Positions 35,348 to 44,888 are shown, counted from the stretch's first letter. The stretch: 64,000 nucleotides of DNA from Pseudonocardia sp. HH130630-07 (GCF_001698125.1 NZ_CP013854.1:372001-436000); one strand, 5' to 3'. Numbers and translations: made by a program. Notes: a model not told the origin generated them from the sequence alone.

Positions 35348-36798
35348 TCCACGATCACCACCTCCGCGCCGCCGGAGCCGCCGGAACCCTCCGGGGCCAG
35401 TGCCAGCACCTCGCCGAAGCCCTCGGCCAGGCAGTCGGTGAACAGCCGCCGGTCGGTGATCGCGGCGGCGTCGAGGTTCGCGCCGACACAGCACGTGTCG
35501 CCGTGCGTGACGAGCGAGATCATCGCCGCGCAGCCGGGCAGCGGCGCGAACGGGTAGACGCGCTCGATCCGGGCCCCGCACAGGTACGCCCGGGCGCGCA
35601 GCCCGGGGATGTTCGACGCCTGCAGGTCGTTGCCGGCCGTCGACCCGCCCGCGACCAGGGTCAGCAGCGGCCCGGGCAGCCGGGCGAGCAGCGGGGCGAC
35701 GACGTCCGGGCTCTCCAGCGCCGGTTCCCGGCGGGCCCGGCGCATCTGCTCGCCGACCCGGCGCACCCGCTCCGCCGGGTCGGTCACGCCCATCGGCCCG
35801 GCCAGCCGGGCCGGGGCCCACCGGTTGCCACCCGCGGTGTCGTCGTCGCGGCGTACCGAGACCGGCACCGAGGTGCGCAGGACGGCGTCCGCGGCCACCG
35901 GGCGGCCCATCCGCTCGTGGTAGAGGCGGAACCCGCCGAGCAGGGCCGCGACGTAGGCGTCGTTGAACGAGCCGTCGACCGACTTCCCGGCCGCCCGCAG
36001 CTCGGCGAATCCGACGTCGAGCGCGGCGAACCGCCAGGACAGCCCGCGCGGGCGCAGCAGCTCCGACGCGCCGCCGGGCGGCGGGGACAGCACCCGCACC
36101 GCGGAGTCCACGTAGCGGGCGGTGTCCCGGGCCGCCGCGAGCGGGTTGCCGAGCGCGCCCAGGACGTCGCGGGCCATCCGGGCGGCCGACGGCACCAGTC
36201 CCGCCTCGCGCCGGACCAGCCGGTCGACCTCGGCGAGCGGGTCGGGTGCCTCGGTCGCCGGTGCCGCCGGCTGCGGCTTGGCCGGATCGTGCTCGCGGGT
36301 CCCGCTGTGCAGCTGGGAGAGCAGCTGGACCGCGCCCATGCCGTCGGTCAGCACGTGGTGCAGCTTCAGCAGGAACGCCGACCGGCCGCCGGGCAGGCCC
36401 TCGACCAGCATCGCCTCCCAGGGCGGGCGGGCCCGGTCGAACGGGGTCATCGCGAACTGCTCGGCGATCGGGCCCAGCTCGCCCCAGAACCCGGGGCCGG
36501 AGCCGGGGATCCGCACGCGTCGCAGGTGGTAGTGCAGGTCGAACTCGAGGTCGTTGATCCAGTAGGGGGTGCCGAGCCCGCCCAGCGGTGCCCGGACCCG
36601 CTCCCGGAACCGCGGCACCATCCGCGACGCCCAGTCGACGGCGGCGACCAGCCGGTCCCACTCCGGGCGGGCGTCGAGGACCTCGACCGCGAGCACCGGC
36701 GACCGGTAGCGCGGGTCGTCGGCCTCGGCCCGCCACATCATCACCTCGAACGGCGACATCTCCCGGACCGAACCCCAGGACAGCGGTGTGTCACTCAT
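35344..36798 (-). CDS. wax ester synthase/diacylglycerol acyltransferase (WS/DGAT family)
   Basis: A 484-residue enzyme that makes triacylglycerol or wax esters from acyl-CoA. The active-site motif HH-x3-D-G is seen as HHVLTDGMG (about residue 144). The N-terminal PLSWGSVREMSPFEVMMWRAE and the C-terminal SNIPG block (ASNIPGLRARAY) are diagnostic. It overlaps both neighbours by a few bases, so it is translationally coupled in a four-gene operon. Confidence 0.93.
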   Translation of the reverse strand: MSDTPLSWGSVREMSPFEVMMWRAEADDPRYRSPVLAVEVLDARPEWDRLVAAVDWASRMVPRFRERVRAPLGGLGTPYWINDLEFDLHYHLRRVRIPGSGPGFWGELGPIAEQFAMTPFDRARPPWEAMLVEGLPGGRSAFLLKLHHVLTDGMGAVQLLSQLHSGTREHDPAKPQPAAPATEAPDPLAEVDRLVRREAGLVPSAARMARDVLGALGNPLAAARDTARYVDSAVRVLSPPPGGASELLRPRGLSWRFAALDVGFAELRAAGKSVDGSFNDAYVAALLGGFRLYHERMGRPVAADAVLRTSVPVSVRRDDDTAGGNRWAPARLAGPMGVTDPAERVRRVGEQMRRARREPALESPDVVAPLLARLPGPLLTLVAGGSTAGNDLQASNIPGLRARAYLCGARIERVYPFAPLPGCAAMISLVTHGDTCCVGANLDAAAITDRRLFTDCLAEGFGEVLALAPEGSGGSGGAEVVIVE

Positions 36799-38251
36799 CC
36801 GAACCCGCCTCCGGCCAGTGCGTCAGGGTGTCCAGGAACAGCTCGCGGATCTGTTCGGCGTGCTTCCCGGCGTCCTCGGCGACCCAGTGCGTGGTGTCGA
36901 CCGGCGGCTGCACGGCCACCTGCACCTTGCCGCCGCGCAGGGTCTGCGCGCCGCGCCACATGATCTCGCCGGCGTTGCGGATGACGATCGGCACGACCGG
37001 GACCTGCGCCTGCATCGCGATGTGGAAGGCACCCTTCTTGAACCGGCCCAGCCGTGGCGTCGGCGACCGGGTGCCCTCCGGCGCGATGGCCAGCGAGATG
37101 CCCTCGTCGCGCAGTTTGTCCACCGCCGGCTGCAACGCCGCCCTGGCCTGGCGGGTGTCGCCCCGCTCGACGAAGGCGACGTCGGCGATCTGGAACAGCT
37201 GCCCCCACAGCGGGATCCGGGCCGCCTCGGCCTTCGCGACACCGGTGAAGCCGTCACGGAGCAGCTTCATCAGGATCGGCACGTCGAACTTGGACTGGTG
37301 GTTGAACACGAACACGCACGGCCGGGCGGTGACCAGGTGCTCGGCCCCGGTCACCTCGACGTCGATCCCGGCCAGCCCGAACGCGACGTCCGAGCCCACC
37401 GAGGCCGCCATGTCCACGAACCGGCGGCGGGACCCGTGCAGCAGGCCCGCCCCGGCCGCCGCGGCCAGCCCGCCGGCCATGCCGCCGTAGAAGACGGCGG
37501 TGCGGGCGACGTCGGAGACCCCCGGGAACAGCCCGCCACGCGGGGCGCAGTCCAGCACCGGCCAGCCCCGCTCGGCCGCCAGCCGGCGCAGCGAGTCGGT
37601 CGGCGAGACGGCGACCGGACGGCCGACGGCGGAGAGGAACTCCGCGTCCTCGGTGCCGTTGGCGTAGCCGAAACACCCGGCGAGATCGGCGCCCCGGGCG
37701 TGCGCGTCGGCCCGGACCGCCGCCGCCTTCCCGGCGCCCCACAGCGAGATCCCGGCGACCCGGCCGGTGAGGACGCCGCCGGAGACCTCCAGCTCGGTGC
37801 ACAGCACCCGGTCGGCGCCGAGCTCGGTCGCCATCGGCTGCACCTGGAACCGGGTCGCCGAGGAGGCCATCACGATCTCGTGCCCCTGCTCCCGGTGCGC
37901 CGCGACCAGCTCCCACACCTCGGGGTGCAGCGCACCGGCGATCTCCTCGCGGAACAGCGTCCGGCCCAGCTCGTGCAGCTCGTCCTCGCTGCGGCCCTTC
38001 CAGGTCGCGAGCGTGATCGCGAGGAACTCCTTGAAGTCGTCGTCGGTGCGGATGCCGCGCATGCCGGACAGCACGGTTCGCACCATCTCCACCGGGCCGA
38101 CGTCGAACTCGCGCAGCCGCCTGCGGTAGAAGGCACCCGCCGAGTACCCGTCGATGACGGTGCCGTCGTAGTCGAAGTAGGCGATCGTCCCCGGCCCCGG
38201 CGGGGCGTCCCGGACCGCCGCCAACCGCTCCGCCCGTTCAGCTCGCGACAC
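36791..38251 (-). CDS. plsC: HAD-IB phosphatase fused to 1-acylglycerol-3-phosphate acyltransferase
   Basis: A 486-residue fusion. The N-terminal HAD domain (residues about 20-220) has the nucleophile motif YFDYDGTVIDG and IVMASSATRFQVQP. The C-terminal acyltransferase (residues about 255-450) has FNHQSKFDVP (NH-x4-D) and the phosphate-binding PEGTRS. Both LPAAT and phosphatidate phosphatase-like activities in one chain would convert lysophosphatidate towards diacylglycerol. The same fusion is M. tuberculosis Rv2483c. It overlaps the upstream GPAT gene by 14 bp. Confidence 0.93.
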   Translation of the reverse strand: MSRAERAERLAAVRDAPPGPGTIAYFDYDGTVIDGYSAGAFYRRRLREFDVGPVEMVRTVLSGMRGIRTDDDFKEFLAITLATWKGRSEDELHELGRTLFREEIAGALHPEVWELVAAHREQGHEIVMASSATRFQVQPMATELGADRVLCTELEVSGGVLTGRVAGISLWGAGKAAAVRADAHARGADLAGCFGYANGTEDAEFLSAVGRPVAVSPTDSLRRLAAERGWPVLDCAPRGGLFPGVSDVARTAVFYGGMAGGLAAAAGAGLLHGSRRRFVDMAASVGSDVAFGLAGIDVEVTGAEHLVTARPCVFVFNHQSKFDVPILMKLLRDGFTGVAKAEAARIPLWGQLFQIADVAFVERGDTRQARAALQPAVDKLRDEGISLAIAPEGTRSPTPRLGRFKKGAFHIAMQAQVPVVPIVIRNAGEIMWRGAQTLRGGKVQVAVQPPVDTTHWVAEDAGKHAEQIRELFLDTLTHWPEAGSDE

Positions 38252-40670
38252 CGCTGTCCCCCTCCGCACGTGCCGGTGCCGCGCCGCCGGGTGTGACGGC
38301 CGGTGCGGACGGCACCGGATCCGCCGACCGGGCCGCGTCGGTGTCGGATCCGAGCACGACGGCGAGCCGGGCCCGCTGCAGCTGCGCCAGCCGGCCGAGA
38401 TCATCGATCACCGCGGTGACCTCGTCCCGCCAGGCCGCCCGCCGTTCGTCCAGCGGCGCGAGGCCGTCGCCGCCGTCGCCCGTCCCGAGCAGACCGCGGT
38501 TCTCGGCCTGGCGCACCGCGGTCGTGTAGAGCTCGCGCGACACCGAGTCCGCCCGGTCGAGCCGGTGCTGCAGCAGCATCTGACCGCCCACCCCGAGGCA
38601 CTCCTCCACGAACGGCCCCTCCTCGGTGAGCGCCGCGTCGCCGAGGGCGGCGAGCCGGTCGGCGACGACGAGCTGCGCGTCGAGGAACGAGCGCAGCACC
38701 CCCGGCGCGACCAGCAGCGGGGCCCGGCGCAGGGTGGCACGGACGTCGGCGGGTGCGGCGTCGAGGTCGCGCCAGTCCGGGTCCACCAGGTCCAGCTCAC
38801 GGCGGATCTCCTCGCGGAACTCGCGGCGGGTGGAGAAGAAGAACTCGAACTTGAGCAGGTCGCGCAGGCGGGCGAGCTCGCGCCACGCCACCTCGACGAG
38901 GTCGTCGGTGCCCGCGGAGTCCGCGGCGTCGCCGACCCGCAGCAGCGCCACCTCCAGCAGGGCGCGGTTGAGCAGATGGTGCAGCGTGCCGTTGCGGTAG
39001 AAGGCGGCGACGTGGTGGCGGCCGGGGCTGATCGCGAACACCGGCTCGGTCCCGGCCGAGTGGATGGTGACCACGCCCGCCTCGGCCAGCCGGTCCAGCG
39101 TCATCCGCAGGCCGTGCCGGGTGCGCAGCTCGGCCACCGGGACCGGCACCCCGCCCGCCTCCAGGTAGTCGGCCAGCGGGGCGACGACCTCGCGCACCTG
39201 CTGCAGGGTCAGTGCCCGGTCCCGGGCCGAGAGCAGCGCGAACGTCGCCAGCGAGGTCGCCGTCGCCGGGGTGACCCGGTTGATCCCGGCGCAGACCCGG
39301 AACGCGACCTTGTCCAGCTGCGCGGGGCCCTCCCCCGCGTCGGCGAGCGCGGCGCGCAGCCCGATCGGCTCGGCGAACCGGACCCGGGCGGAGCCGATGT
39401 GCCGGCGCTGGTCACGGAAGTAGCCGTACAGCCAGCCGAGGCCCTCTGCCTTCTTCGTCCCGCCGCGCTGCTCGGCGGCCATCGCGCCGACCTCGTGCAG
39501 CTGGTCGTAGGCGATCGACACCGGCACCAGGACGGCGTCGGTGCCCGGCCGGTCCTCCAGCGCCGCGACCAGGTAGCGCAGCAGGCCGATGCGGGGCTTG
39601 CGCAGCTTGCCGGTCCGGCTCCGCCCGCCCTCCAGGTACCACTCCAGGTTGAACCGCTTGGCCAGCAGATGACCCAGGTACTCCTGCATCGCCGCCTTGT
39701 AGACGGTGTCGCCGCCGAAGCTGCGCCGGATGAACACCACCCCGGCCCGGCGGCCGAGCGCCCCCATCGGCCAGAACGACAGGTTGTTGCCGCCCAGCAC
39801 GTGGTTGCGCGGGAAGTTGCGCTCGTGCAGCACCTCGGCGAACAGCAGTGGATCGGCGTAAGAGCGGTGGCTGGGCAGGAACACCAGCGCGTGCTCCCGG
39901 TTGAGCTCGCGCAGCCGTTCCAGGCCGGACTCGTCGACCCGGACGTCCCAGGCCTTCGTGTGCATCGGGCCCATCATCGCCCGGAACACGTCGATCGCCG
40001 GCGGGCTCTGCACCGCGGCCATCTCGTGCAGGCACGACCCGAGCTCCCGCTCGACCTCGGGTCCCGGCCGGCCGGTGGCGGCGGCGACGCGCTCGACGAG
40101 CGCCGGGAACCGGGTCGAGGAGGTGATCTGCTCGACCATCCGGCGCGGCACCTTGTACCGGTCGCCGAGGATCCGGCGCTCGGCCCGGTCACAGGCCAGG
40201 ACGGCCTGCCGGGCGACGAAGCGGGTGAAGCCGTCCGAGCCGGGGCGGCCGTTCTCCTGGTCGACGAACCGGGACACCAGCTCGGCGACGGTCGCGGCCT
40301 CGCCGGCCACCACGCGCGCGGCGTCCGGGCGGTGCCGGGCCATCGAGGGGTGCAGCGGTGACCAGGCCATCCGCATGACGGCGGTGGTCGCGAGCCCGGT
40401 GAGCTTGCGCACCGGCCCCGCGTCCTCGGGCTCGGGTGTCACCCAGGTGACCCGGGCCGGGACGACCACCGTGTCCGGCTCCCCCTGCAGGGCGGCCCCG
40501 AGCGACGCCGGGACGTCCGGCCGGTCGGTGGTGGCGACCAGGACGGCGCCGGGATGCCGCTCCTCGGCCCACCGCCGCAGGATGGCCCGCTCGGTGAGCG
40601 AGCGGGACTGGGCGATGACCACCGCCGGGCCCGTTCCCCGCGCCTCGTCCGGCCCGCCCGTCGCCGCCAT
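38238..40670 (-). CDS. plsB: glycerol-3-phosphate 1-O-acyltransferase (PlsB2-like)
   Basis: An 810-residue acyltransferase, first step of phosphatidate synthesis. Motif I is LPSHRSYADPLLF (HX4D), then NNLSFWPMGALGRRAGVVFIRRSFGGD, motif III LEGGRSRTGKLR, and LVPVSIAYDQ. Start 40670 is preceded by GGGGG. It matches Rv2482c-type PlsB2 in length and order. As the first gene of the operon, its promoter should lie in 40671-40816, shared with the divergent VOC gene. Confidence 0.93.
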   Translation of the reverse strand: MAATGGPDEARGTGPAVVIAQSRSLTERAILRRWAEERHPGAVLVATTDRPDVPASLGAALQGEPDTVVVPARVTWVTPEPEDAGPVRKLTGLATTAVMRMAWSPLHPSMARHRPDAARVVAGEAATVAELVSRFVDQENGRPGSDGFTRFVARQAVLACDRAERRILGDRYKVPRRMVEQITSSTRFPALVERVAAATGRPGPEVERELGSCLHEMAAVQSPPAIDVFRAMMGPMHTKAWDVRVDESGLERLRELNREHALVFLPSHRSYADPLLFAEVLHERNFPRNHVLGGNNLSFWPMGALGRRAGVVFIRRSFGGDTVYKAAMQEYLGHLLAKRFNLEWYLEGGRSRTGKLRKPRIGLLRYLVAALEDRPGTDAVLVPVSIAYDQLHEVGAMAAEQRGGTKKAEGLGWLYGYFRDQRRHIGSARVRFAEPIGLRAALADAGEGPAQLDKVAFRVCAGINRVTPATATSLATFALLSARDRALTLQQVREVVAPLADYLEAGGVPVPVAELRTRHGLRMTLDRLAEAGVVTIHSAGTEPVFAISPGRHHVAAFYRNGTLHHLLNRALLEVALLRVGDAADSAGTDDLVEVAWRELARLRDLLKFEFFFSTRREFREEIRRELDLVDPDWRDLDAAPADVRATLRRAPLLVAPGVLRSFLDAQLVVADRLAALGDAALTEEGPFVEECLGVGGQMLLQHRLDRADSVSRELYTTAVRQAENRGLLGTGDGGDGLAPLDERRAAWRDEVTAVIDDLGRLAQLQRARLAVVLGSDTDAARSADPVPSAPAVTPGGAAPARAEGDSGVAS

Positions 40671-40816
40671 GGAACCCCCGTTCGGACCGCCCGCGGTGCC
40701 GCGGCGTCGTGAGGGGTCCAACGTAGTTACCGATCAGTTGGTGAACAACACGGGCCGCGACCGCCACTCCCCTCCCGCCGGTCGACGGGGCGAGGACGGG
40801 TGGGGATCCTCGGCGC

Positions 40817-41230
40817 ATGGCCCACCTGCAGCACTCGGCCCTGCTCGTCCACGACTACGACGAGGCGATCGCCTTCTTCACCGGCGCCCTCGGCTTCGAC
40901 CTGGCCGAGGACTCCCCCGCCACCACGACGGACGGGCGGCCCAAGCGCTGGGTCGTCGTCCGGCCGCCCGGCGCGCAGACGGGGCTGCTGCTCGCCCGCG
41001 CCGACTCCGCGGAGCAGCGGGCGGCCGTCGGGCACCAGTTCGCCGGCCGGGTCGGCCTGTTCCTGCAGGTCGACAGCTTCGACCGGGAGCACGCCCGGAT
41101 GACCGCAGCCGGGGTCCGGTTCGTCTCCGGACCCCGCGCCGAACCGTACGGCCGGGTCGCCGTCTTCCTCGACGTCGCCGGCAACCGGTGGGACCTGATC
41201 GGTCCCGGTCAGCCCGCGGCGACGACCTGA
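40817..41230 (+). CDS. VOC family (glyoxalase-like) protein
   Basis: A 137-residue single vicinal-oxygen-chelate domain made of two beta-alpha-beta-beta-beta modules. HSALLVHDYDEAIAFFTGALGFDL at the start provides the first metal His, and VAVFLDVAGNRWDLIGP at the end the last acidic position. Such proteins include dioxygenases and resistance proteins; the substrate is unknown. The last 22 bp overlap the convergent glycosyltransferase gene. Confidence 0.88.
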   Translation: MAHLQHSALLVHDYDEAIAFFTGALGFDLAEDSPATTTDGRPKRWVVVRPPGAQTGLLLARADSAEQRAAVGHQFAGRVGLFLQVDSFDREHARMTAAGVRFVSGPRAEPYGRVAVFLDVAGNRWDLIGPGQPAATT

Positions 41231-42294
41231 CCCTGCTCCTCCGGCTCGTCGAGGTCGGCCACGGCGACCGGGGTCCCCAGCAGCTCGGCGTAGACCGCGG
41301 TCAGCGCCTCCGCGAGCCGGACCCGGCCGAACCGCGACACCGCCCGGTCCCGGCCGGCGATGCCGAGCCCGGTCCGGAACGCGTCGTCGGTGAGCACGTC
41401 GCGCACCGCGGCACCCAGGTCGTCCGGCCGGCCGGGACGAACGTGCACCCCGGTGACCCGGTCGACGACGGCGTCGCGCAGCGCACCGACGGCCGACACG
41501 ACCACCGGCCGCGAGCACGCCATGGCCTGCAGCACCGTGCCGATCCCGGTGTCGTACCCGGGCGCCGCGACGACGACGTCGGCCGACCGCAGCAGCCGCG
41601 GCAGCACGCCGGAGCCGACCGGCCCGAGGAAGCGCACCCGCCGCTCGACCCCGAGGTCGCGGGCCACGGTGAACAGCCGGGCCCGGTCCGGGTCGTCGGC
41701 GGCGGAGCTGCCGCCCCCGACGAGCAGCTCCGCGGACGGCACCCTGGCCAGGGCCCGGACCGCGGCGCCGGCCCCCGCACCGGTGCCCAGCGGGCCGGCC
41801 GTGACGATCCGCGCGCCGTCCCCGCGGCGCAGCGCCGGGCCGTCCGGGGTGAAGACGTCGGTGTCGACGCAGGCCGGAACGGTGCGCAGCGACGCGCGGG
41901 GTACCCCGTACCGCAGCAGCTCGGTGTGCTGGTCCTCGCTGCCGGCCAGGACCCGGGCCGCACCCGCGACGACGTCCGCGTCGGAGGCCGGGGCGCGCAG
42001 CTGCGGCGGGAGCGCGAGCACGACCGGCACGCCGGCGCCGGACACCGCACGGGCGGCGGCCGTGCCGATCGCGTGCACGAGGTCGGGCGGATCCCCGGTC
42101 CGGCCGAGGGCCGCCGGGTCCGACGACTCGACGTGCAGCGACCCGGGTCCACCGGCGGGCGCGACCAGATCGGGATCGTCCGGGCGGTCGGTGATCACCC
42201 GGACCCGGTGGCCGGCGGCCGCGAGAGCGGCGGCCACGAGACCGGTCCCGCAGTCCCGGGGCGCTTCGGGGGTTCGGACGATGGCGATGCGCAA
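41209..42294 (-). CDS. GT4-type glycosyltransferase
   Basis: A 361-residue GT-B glycosyltransferase. The N-terminus MRIAIVRTPEAPRDCGTG is followed by donor-domain signatures: LLVGGGSSA.., RVRFLGPV, and YDTGIGTVLQAMACSRPVVVSAVGALRDAV, where the usual E-x7-E of GT4 is D/..GIGTVLQAMA. The replacement of the first glutamate is unusual, but several actinobacterial relatives share it. Related proteins make cell envelope or secondary-metabolite glycosides. Confidence 0.85.
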   Translation of the reverse strand: MRIAIVRTPEAPRDCGTGLVAAALAAAGHRVRVITDRPDDPDLVAPAGGPGSLHVESSDPAALGRTGDPPDLVHAIGTAAARAVSGAGVPVVLALPPQLRAPASDADVVAGAARVLAGSEDQHTELLRYGVPRASLRTVPACVDTDVFTPDGPALRRGDGARIVTAGPLGTGAGAGAAVRALARVPSAELLVGGGSSAADDPDRARLFTVARDLGVERRVRFLGPVGSGVLPRLLRSADVVVAAPGYDTGIGTVLQAMACSRPVVVSAVGALRDAVVDRVTGVHVRPGRPDDLGAAVRDVLTDDAFRTGLGIAGRDRAVSRFGRVRLAEALTAVYAELLGTPVAVADLDEPEEQGQVVAAG

Positions 42295-42376
42295 CAGAAG
42301 TCTCCTGATCGTGCTCGCTCGGGGCGGGCACGCGCAGGTGGCTCTACGCGTCGGACCGGTTCGACCCTACGCTCCT

Positions 42377-42982
42377 TCAGCCGGGCCGGCCGGTCGTGGT
42401 CGCGCCCTGCGCCGCCGTCCGCCCGGCGGCGCGGCGCCGGCGTACCCGCCAGGCGATCACGGCGACCAGCGCGACGACGCCGAGCACCGCCCAGCCCAGC
42501 ACCCCGAACGCGTGCTCGAAGCGCTCGGCCGCCTCCCGGAGCAGGTAGCCCGCCGTCACGTGCATCGCCGCCCACACCGTCGCCCCGACCGCCGCGGCCG
42601 GCAGGAACCGGTGCACCGGCAGCCCGGACGCACCCGCGGCCGCCGGGGTCATCGTGCGGACCACCGGCAGGAACCGGGCGCCGAGCACCGCCCAGGAGCC
42701 GTGCCGGCGCAGCGTGCCGGCCGCGGAGTCCCAGGTGTCGCGACCCATCCGCCCGATCAGCCGGGACTCCCGCAGGCGCGGGCCGAACCGCCGTCCGACC
42801 AGGTAACCGATCGTGTCCCCGCTGGTCGCCGCGACCGCGACGACCACGGTCACCAGGACCGCCGCCATCGGGTCGGGGACGGCCATGGCGGCGGCGACCA
42901 GGACCGTCTCGCCGGGCAGCAGGAGCCCGACGCCGATCGTCGTCTCGCCGAGGGTGGCCAGCCCGGCGACCAGCACCACCAC
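42377..42982 (-). CDS. DedA family membrane protein
   Basis: A 201-residue SNARE-associated/DedA protein. It has GVGLLLPGETVLVAAA, then SGDTIGYLVGRRFG, and the second-half motif GARFLPVVRTMTPAAAGAS with the conserved Arg residues. DedA proteins act in lipid or membrane potential homeostasis, recently as polyprenyl or phospholipid flippases. The first available GTG (42982) seems to cut off the N-terminal helix start. The same frame extends upstream with sequence typical of DedA (TEIIAWLTAVPVW) but without a standard start codon; see findings. Confidence 0.85.
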   Translation of the reverse strand: MVVLVAGLATLGETTIGVGLLLPGETVLVAAAMAVPDPMAAVLVTVVVAVAATSGDTIGYLVGRRFGPRLRESRLIGRMGRDTWDSAAGTLRRHGSWAVLGARFLPVVRTMTPAAAGASGLPVHRFLPAAAVGATVWAAMHVTAGYLLREAAERFEHAFGVLGWAVLGVVALVAVIAWRVRRRRAAGRTAAQGATTTGRPG

Positions 42983-43084
42983 CCAGACGGGTACGGCGGT
43001 CAGCCACGCGATGATCTCGGTGATGGTGAGCTCCTCGGCTCGGGCGGGTGCCTGCTCAGTCCACGCAGGGCACGCCGTCGGCGG

Positions 43085-44458
43085 TCAGATCGGCGGGGGG
43101 GGCGGCGGCGCCGGGAGCGGGTCACCACGCGGTGCGGCGGCCCCGTCCGGGTCCGGGGCGCCGGCCGGTGCGGTCCCGGCGCCACCTCCGCCACCGACCG
43201 GCGCCGCGGCGGGCGCGGGTTCCGGACCGGCGGACCCGTCGGCCAGCCCGGCCAGGAACGTGCCCACCTCGCCCGGGTCGACCTGCACCGCGACCCCCTC
43301 GGAACCGGTGCGGTAGTCGAGGCGCCCGGTGGGGATCGTCCGGAACTCGACGCGGTCGGCCCGCAGGGCGCTCGCGTGCGCGACCATCGACGCGAGGTCC
43401 CACCCCTGGTCGAGCACGACGGCGCCGTCCACCGCCCGCAGCAGACCGGCGACGGCCGTCGGGTCGGTCAGCGTCCCGGCCGCGAGCAGCCGGTGCGTCA
43501 GCCCGGCGAGGAACGCCTGCTGGCGGCGGACCCGGTCCAGGTCGCCGTTCGGCAGACCGTGCCGCTGGCGGACGAACCGCAGCGCCTCGACGCCCTCGAC
43601 GGTCTGCGGCCCGGCCGCGAAGTCGGCGCCGGAGTACCGGTCGCTGACCGGTTCGCGCAGGCAGACCGGGACCCCGCCGAGCGCGCGGGTGACGTCGGCG
43701 AAGCCGGCCAGGTTCACCTGGGCGTAGTGGTCGACCGAGACCCCGGTCAGGCGCTCGACGGTCGCCAGCAGCGTCCGGCTCCCGGCCGCGGCCGACTCGC
43801 GCTCCAGGTCCGGCCCGGTCAGCCCCTGCCGGAGCAGCCCGGGCCGGGCGGTCGCCGCGCCGCGGGCGAACGCCGAATTGATCTTGTGCATGCCCAGGCC
43901 GGGCACCTCGACCCAGGCGTCGCGCAGGATCGACACGGCGGACGCGCCGAGCGCCGGGTCGTCCGGGATCCGGACCAGCATCAGCGTGTCCGTGTTGGCC
44001 TGCCCGTCGGCGTCGCCGGCGTCCAGTGCGTCCAGGACGTCGCGGGGCAGCGGACGACCGCGGGCGTCCACCCGGGAGTCGCTGCCGACCAGCAGGATGT
44101 CGGTGGCGCCGTCGGCGACGGTGTCCCCGACGACGTCCGCGGTGACCGGGCCGCTGCCGGAGACCGCCCACCCGGCACCGGTGAGGACGAGCACCGTCGC
44201 CGACAGCGCCGCGACCCAGCGCGGCGCCCGGTCACGGGGCCCGCGCCCCGGCCGGGCCGGATCGTGTTCCGGGCGGGCCGGGTCGCGTTCCGCGGAACGC
44301 GGCCACGGCGGTACGGCACCGACCGGGGCGAGCGGGGTCGTCCGGGCGGCGGCCGACACCGGGGTACCCCGCCCCGGACCGGGGCGCGACGGCGTCCCCG
44401 GCGCGGCACCCGGCACCCGCCTGCCCGGCCGGCCGCGCCCGCGGGGCGGCGGGCTCAC
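43085..44458 (-). CDS. LytR-CpsA-Psr (LCP) family protein
   Basis: A 457-residue envelope protein. A Pro/Arg-rich cytoplasmic N-terminus is followed by one membrane helix (WVAALSATVLVLTGAGWAV) and an extracytoplasmic LCP domain with DILLVGSDSRVD, TDTLMLVRIP and RFVRQRHGLPNGDLDRVRRQQ. LCP enzymes transfer undecaprenyl-linked glycopolymers to peptidoglycan. A Pro/Gly-rich tail follows. GTG 44458 overlaps the ArsR gene stop by 4 bp, so its expression is coupled to that of the regulator. Confidence 0.9.
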   Translation of the reverse strand: MSPPPRGRGRPGRRVPGAAPGTPSRPGPGRGTPVSAAARTTPLAPVGAVPPWPRSAERDPARPEHDPARPGRGPRDRAPRWVAALSATVLVLTGAGWAVSGSGPVTADVVGDTVADGATDILLVGSDSRVDARGRPLPRDVLDALDAGDADGQANTDTLMLVRIPDDPALGASAVSILRDAWVEVPGLGMHKINSAFARGAATARPGLLRQGLTGPDLERESAAAGSRTLLATVERLTGVSVDHYAQVNLAGFADVTRALGGVPVCLREPVSDRYSGADFAAGPQTVEGVEALRFVRQRHGLPNGDLDRVRRQQAFLAGLTHRLLAAGTLTDPTAVAGLLRAVDGAVVLDQGWDLASMVAHASALRADRVEFRTIPTGRLDYRTGSEGVAVQVDPGEVGTFLAGLADGSAGPEPAPAAAPVGGGGGAGTAPAGAPDPDGAAAPRGDPLPAPPPPPPI

Positions 44459-44802
44459 GCGCTCCCCCGGGCCCGGCCCGCGTCCGGGTCCGGCAGCCCC
44501 CGCCGGCGGTCGCGCTGCGCACCGACCACACCGCGCACGACGTCGACCACGCCCGGGTCGGCGATCACGTAGATCTGGTGCCGCCCGTCGCGACGGGCCC
44601 GGACCAGCCCGGCGAGCTTCAGCTTCGCGAGGTGCTGGCTGACGGCGGCGACCGGCTGGCCGAGCGCCGTGGCGAGGGTGCCGACGTCACGCGGACCGGC
44701 CGTCAGCAACCAGACGATCTGCAGCCGGGAGGTGGCGGCGAGCATCCCGAACGCCGCGGCCGAGTCGGCCAGCAGCTCCGGATCGAGGAGCTCGTCGTCC
44801 AC
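44455..44802 (-). CDS. ArsR family transcriptional regulator
   Basis: A 115-residue winged-helix regulator. The HTH is visible in VGTLATALGQPVAAVSQHLAKLKLAGLVRARRDGRHQIY, the standard ArsR/SmtB region. There are no cysteines in the common alpha-3 metal site and no obvious metal motif, so the inducing signal is unclear. GGAGG is 4 bp before GTG 44802. It is divergent from the MgtA-like gene, and a large inverted repeat lies between them. Confidence 0.9.
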   Translation of the reverse strand: MDDELLDPELLADSAAAFGMLAATSRLQIVWLLTAGPRDVGTLATALGQPVAAVSQHLAKLKLAGLVRARRDGRHQIYVIADPGVVDVVRGVVGAQRDRRRGLPDPDAGRARGSA

Positions 44803-44811
44803 CGGGCCTCC

Positions 44812-44842
44812 GTAACAGTTGCACCACTTACGCAACTGTTAC
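44812..44842. promoter_or_regulatory. 11-bp inverted repeat operator between ArsR and the P-type ATPase
   Basis: GTAACAGTTGC (44812-44822) and GCAACTGTTAC (44832-44842) are perfect reverse complements around a 9-bp spacer. It sits 10 bp upstream of the ArsR start and 46 bp upstream of the ATPase start. An ArsR-bound operator controlling both directions is the simplest reading. Confidence 0.85.
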
Positions 44843-44888
44843 CGTACCGGGCGGGTCCCGGAGGAGGGACCGGGCACCGGGGAGAGCG

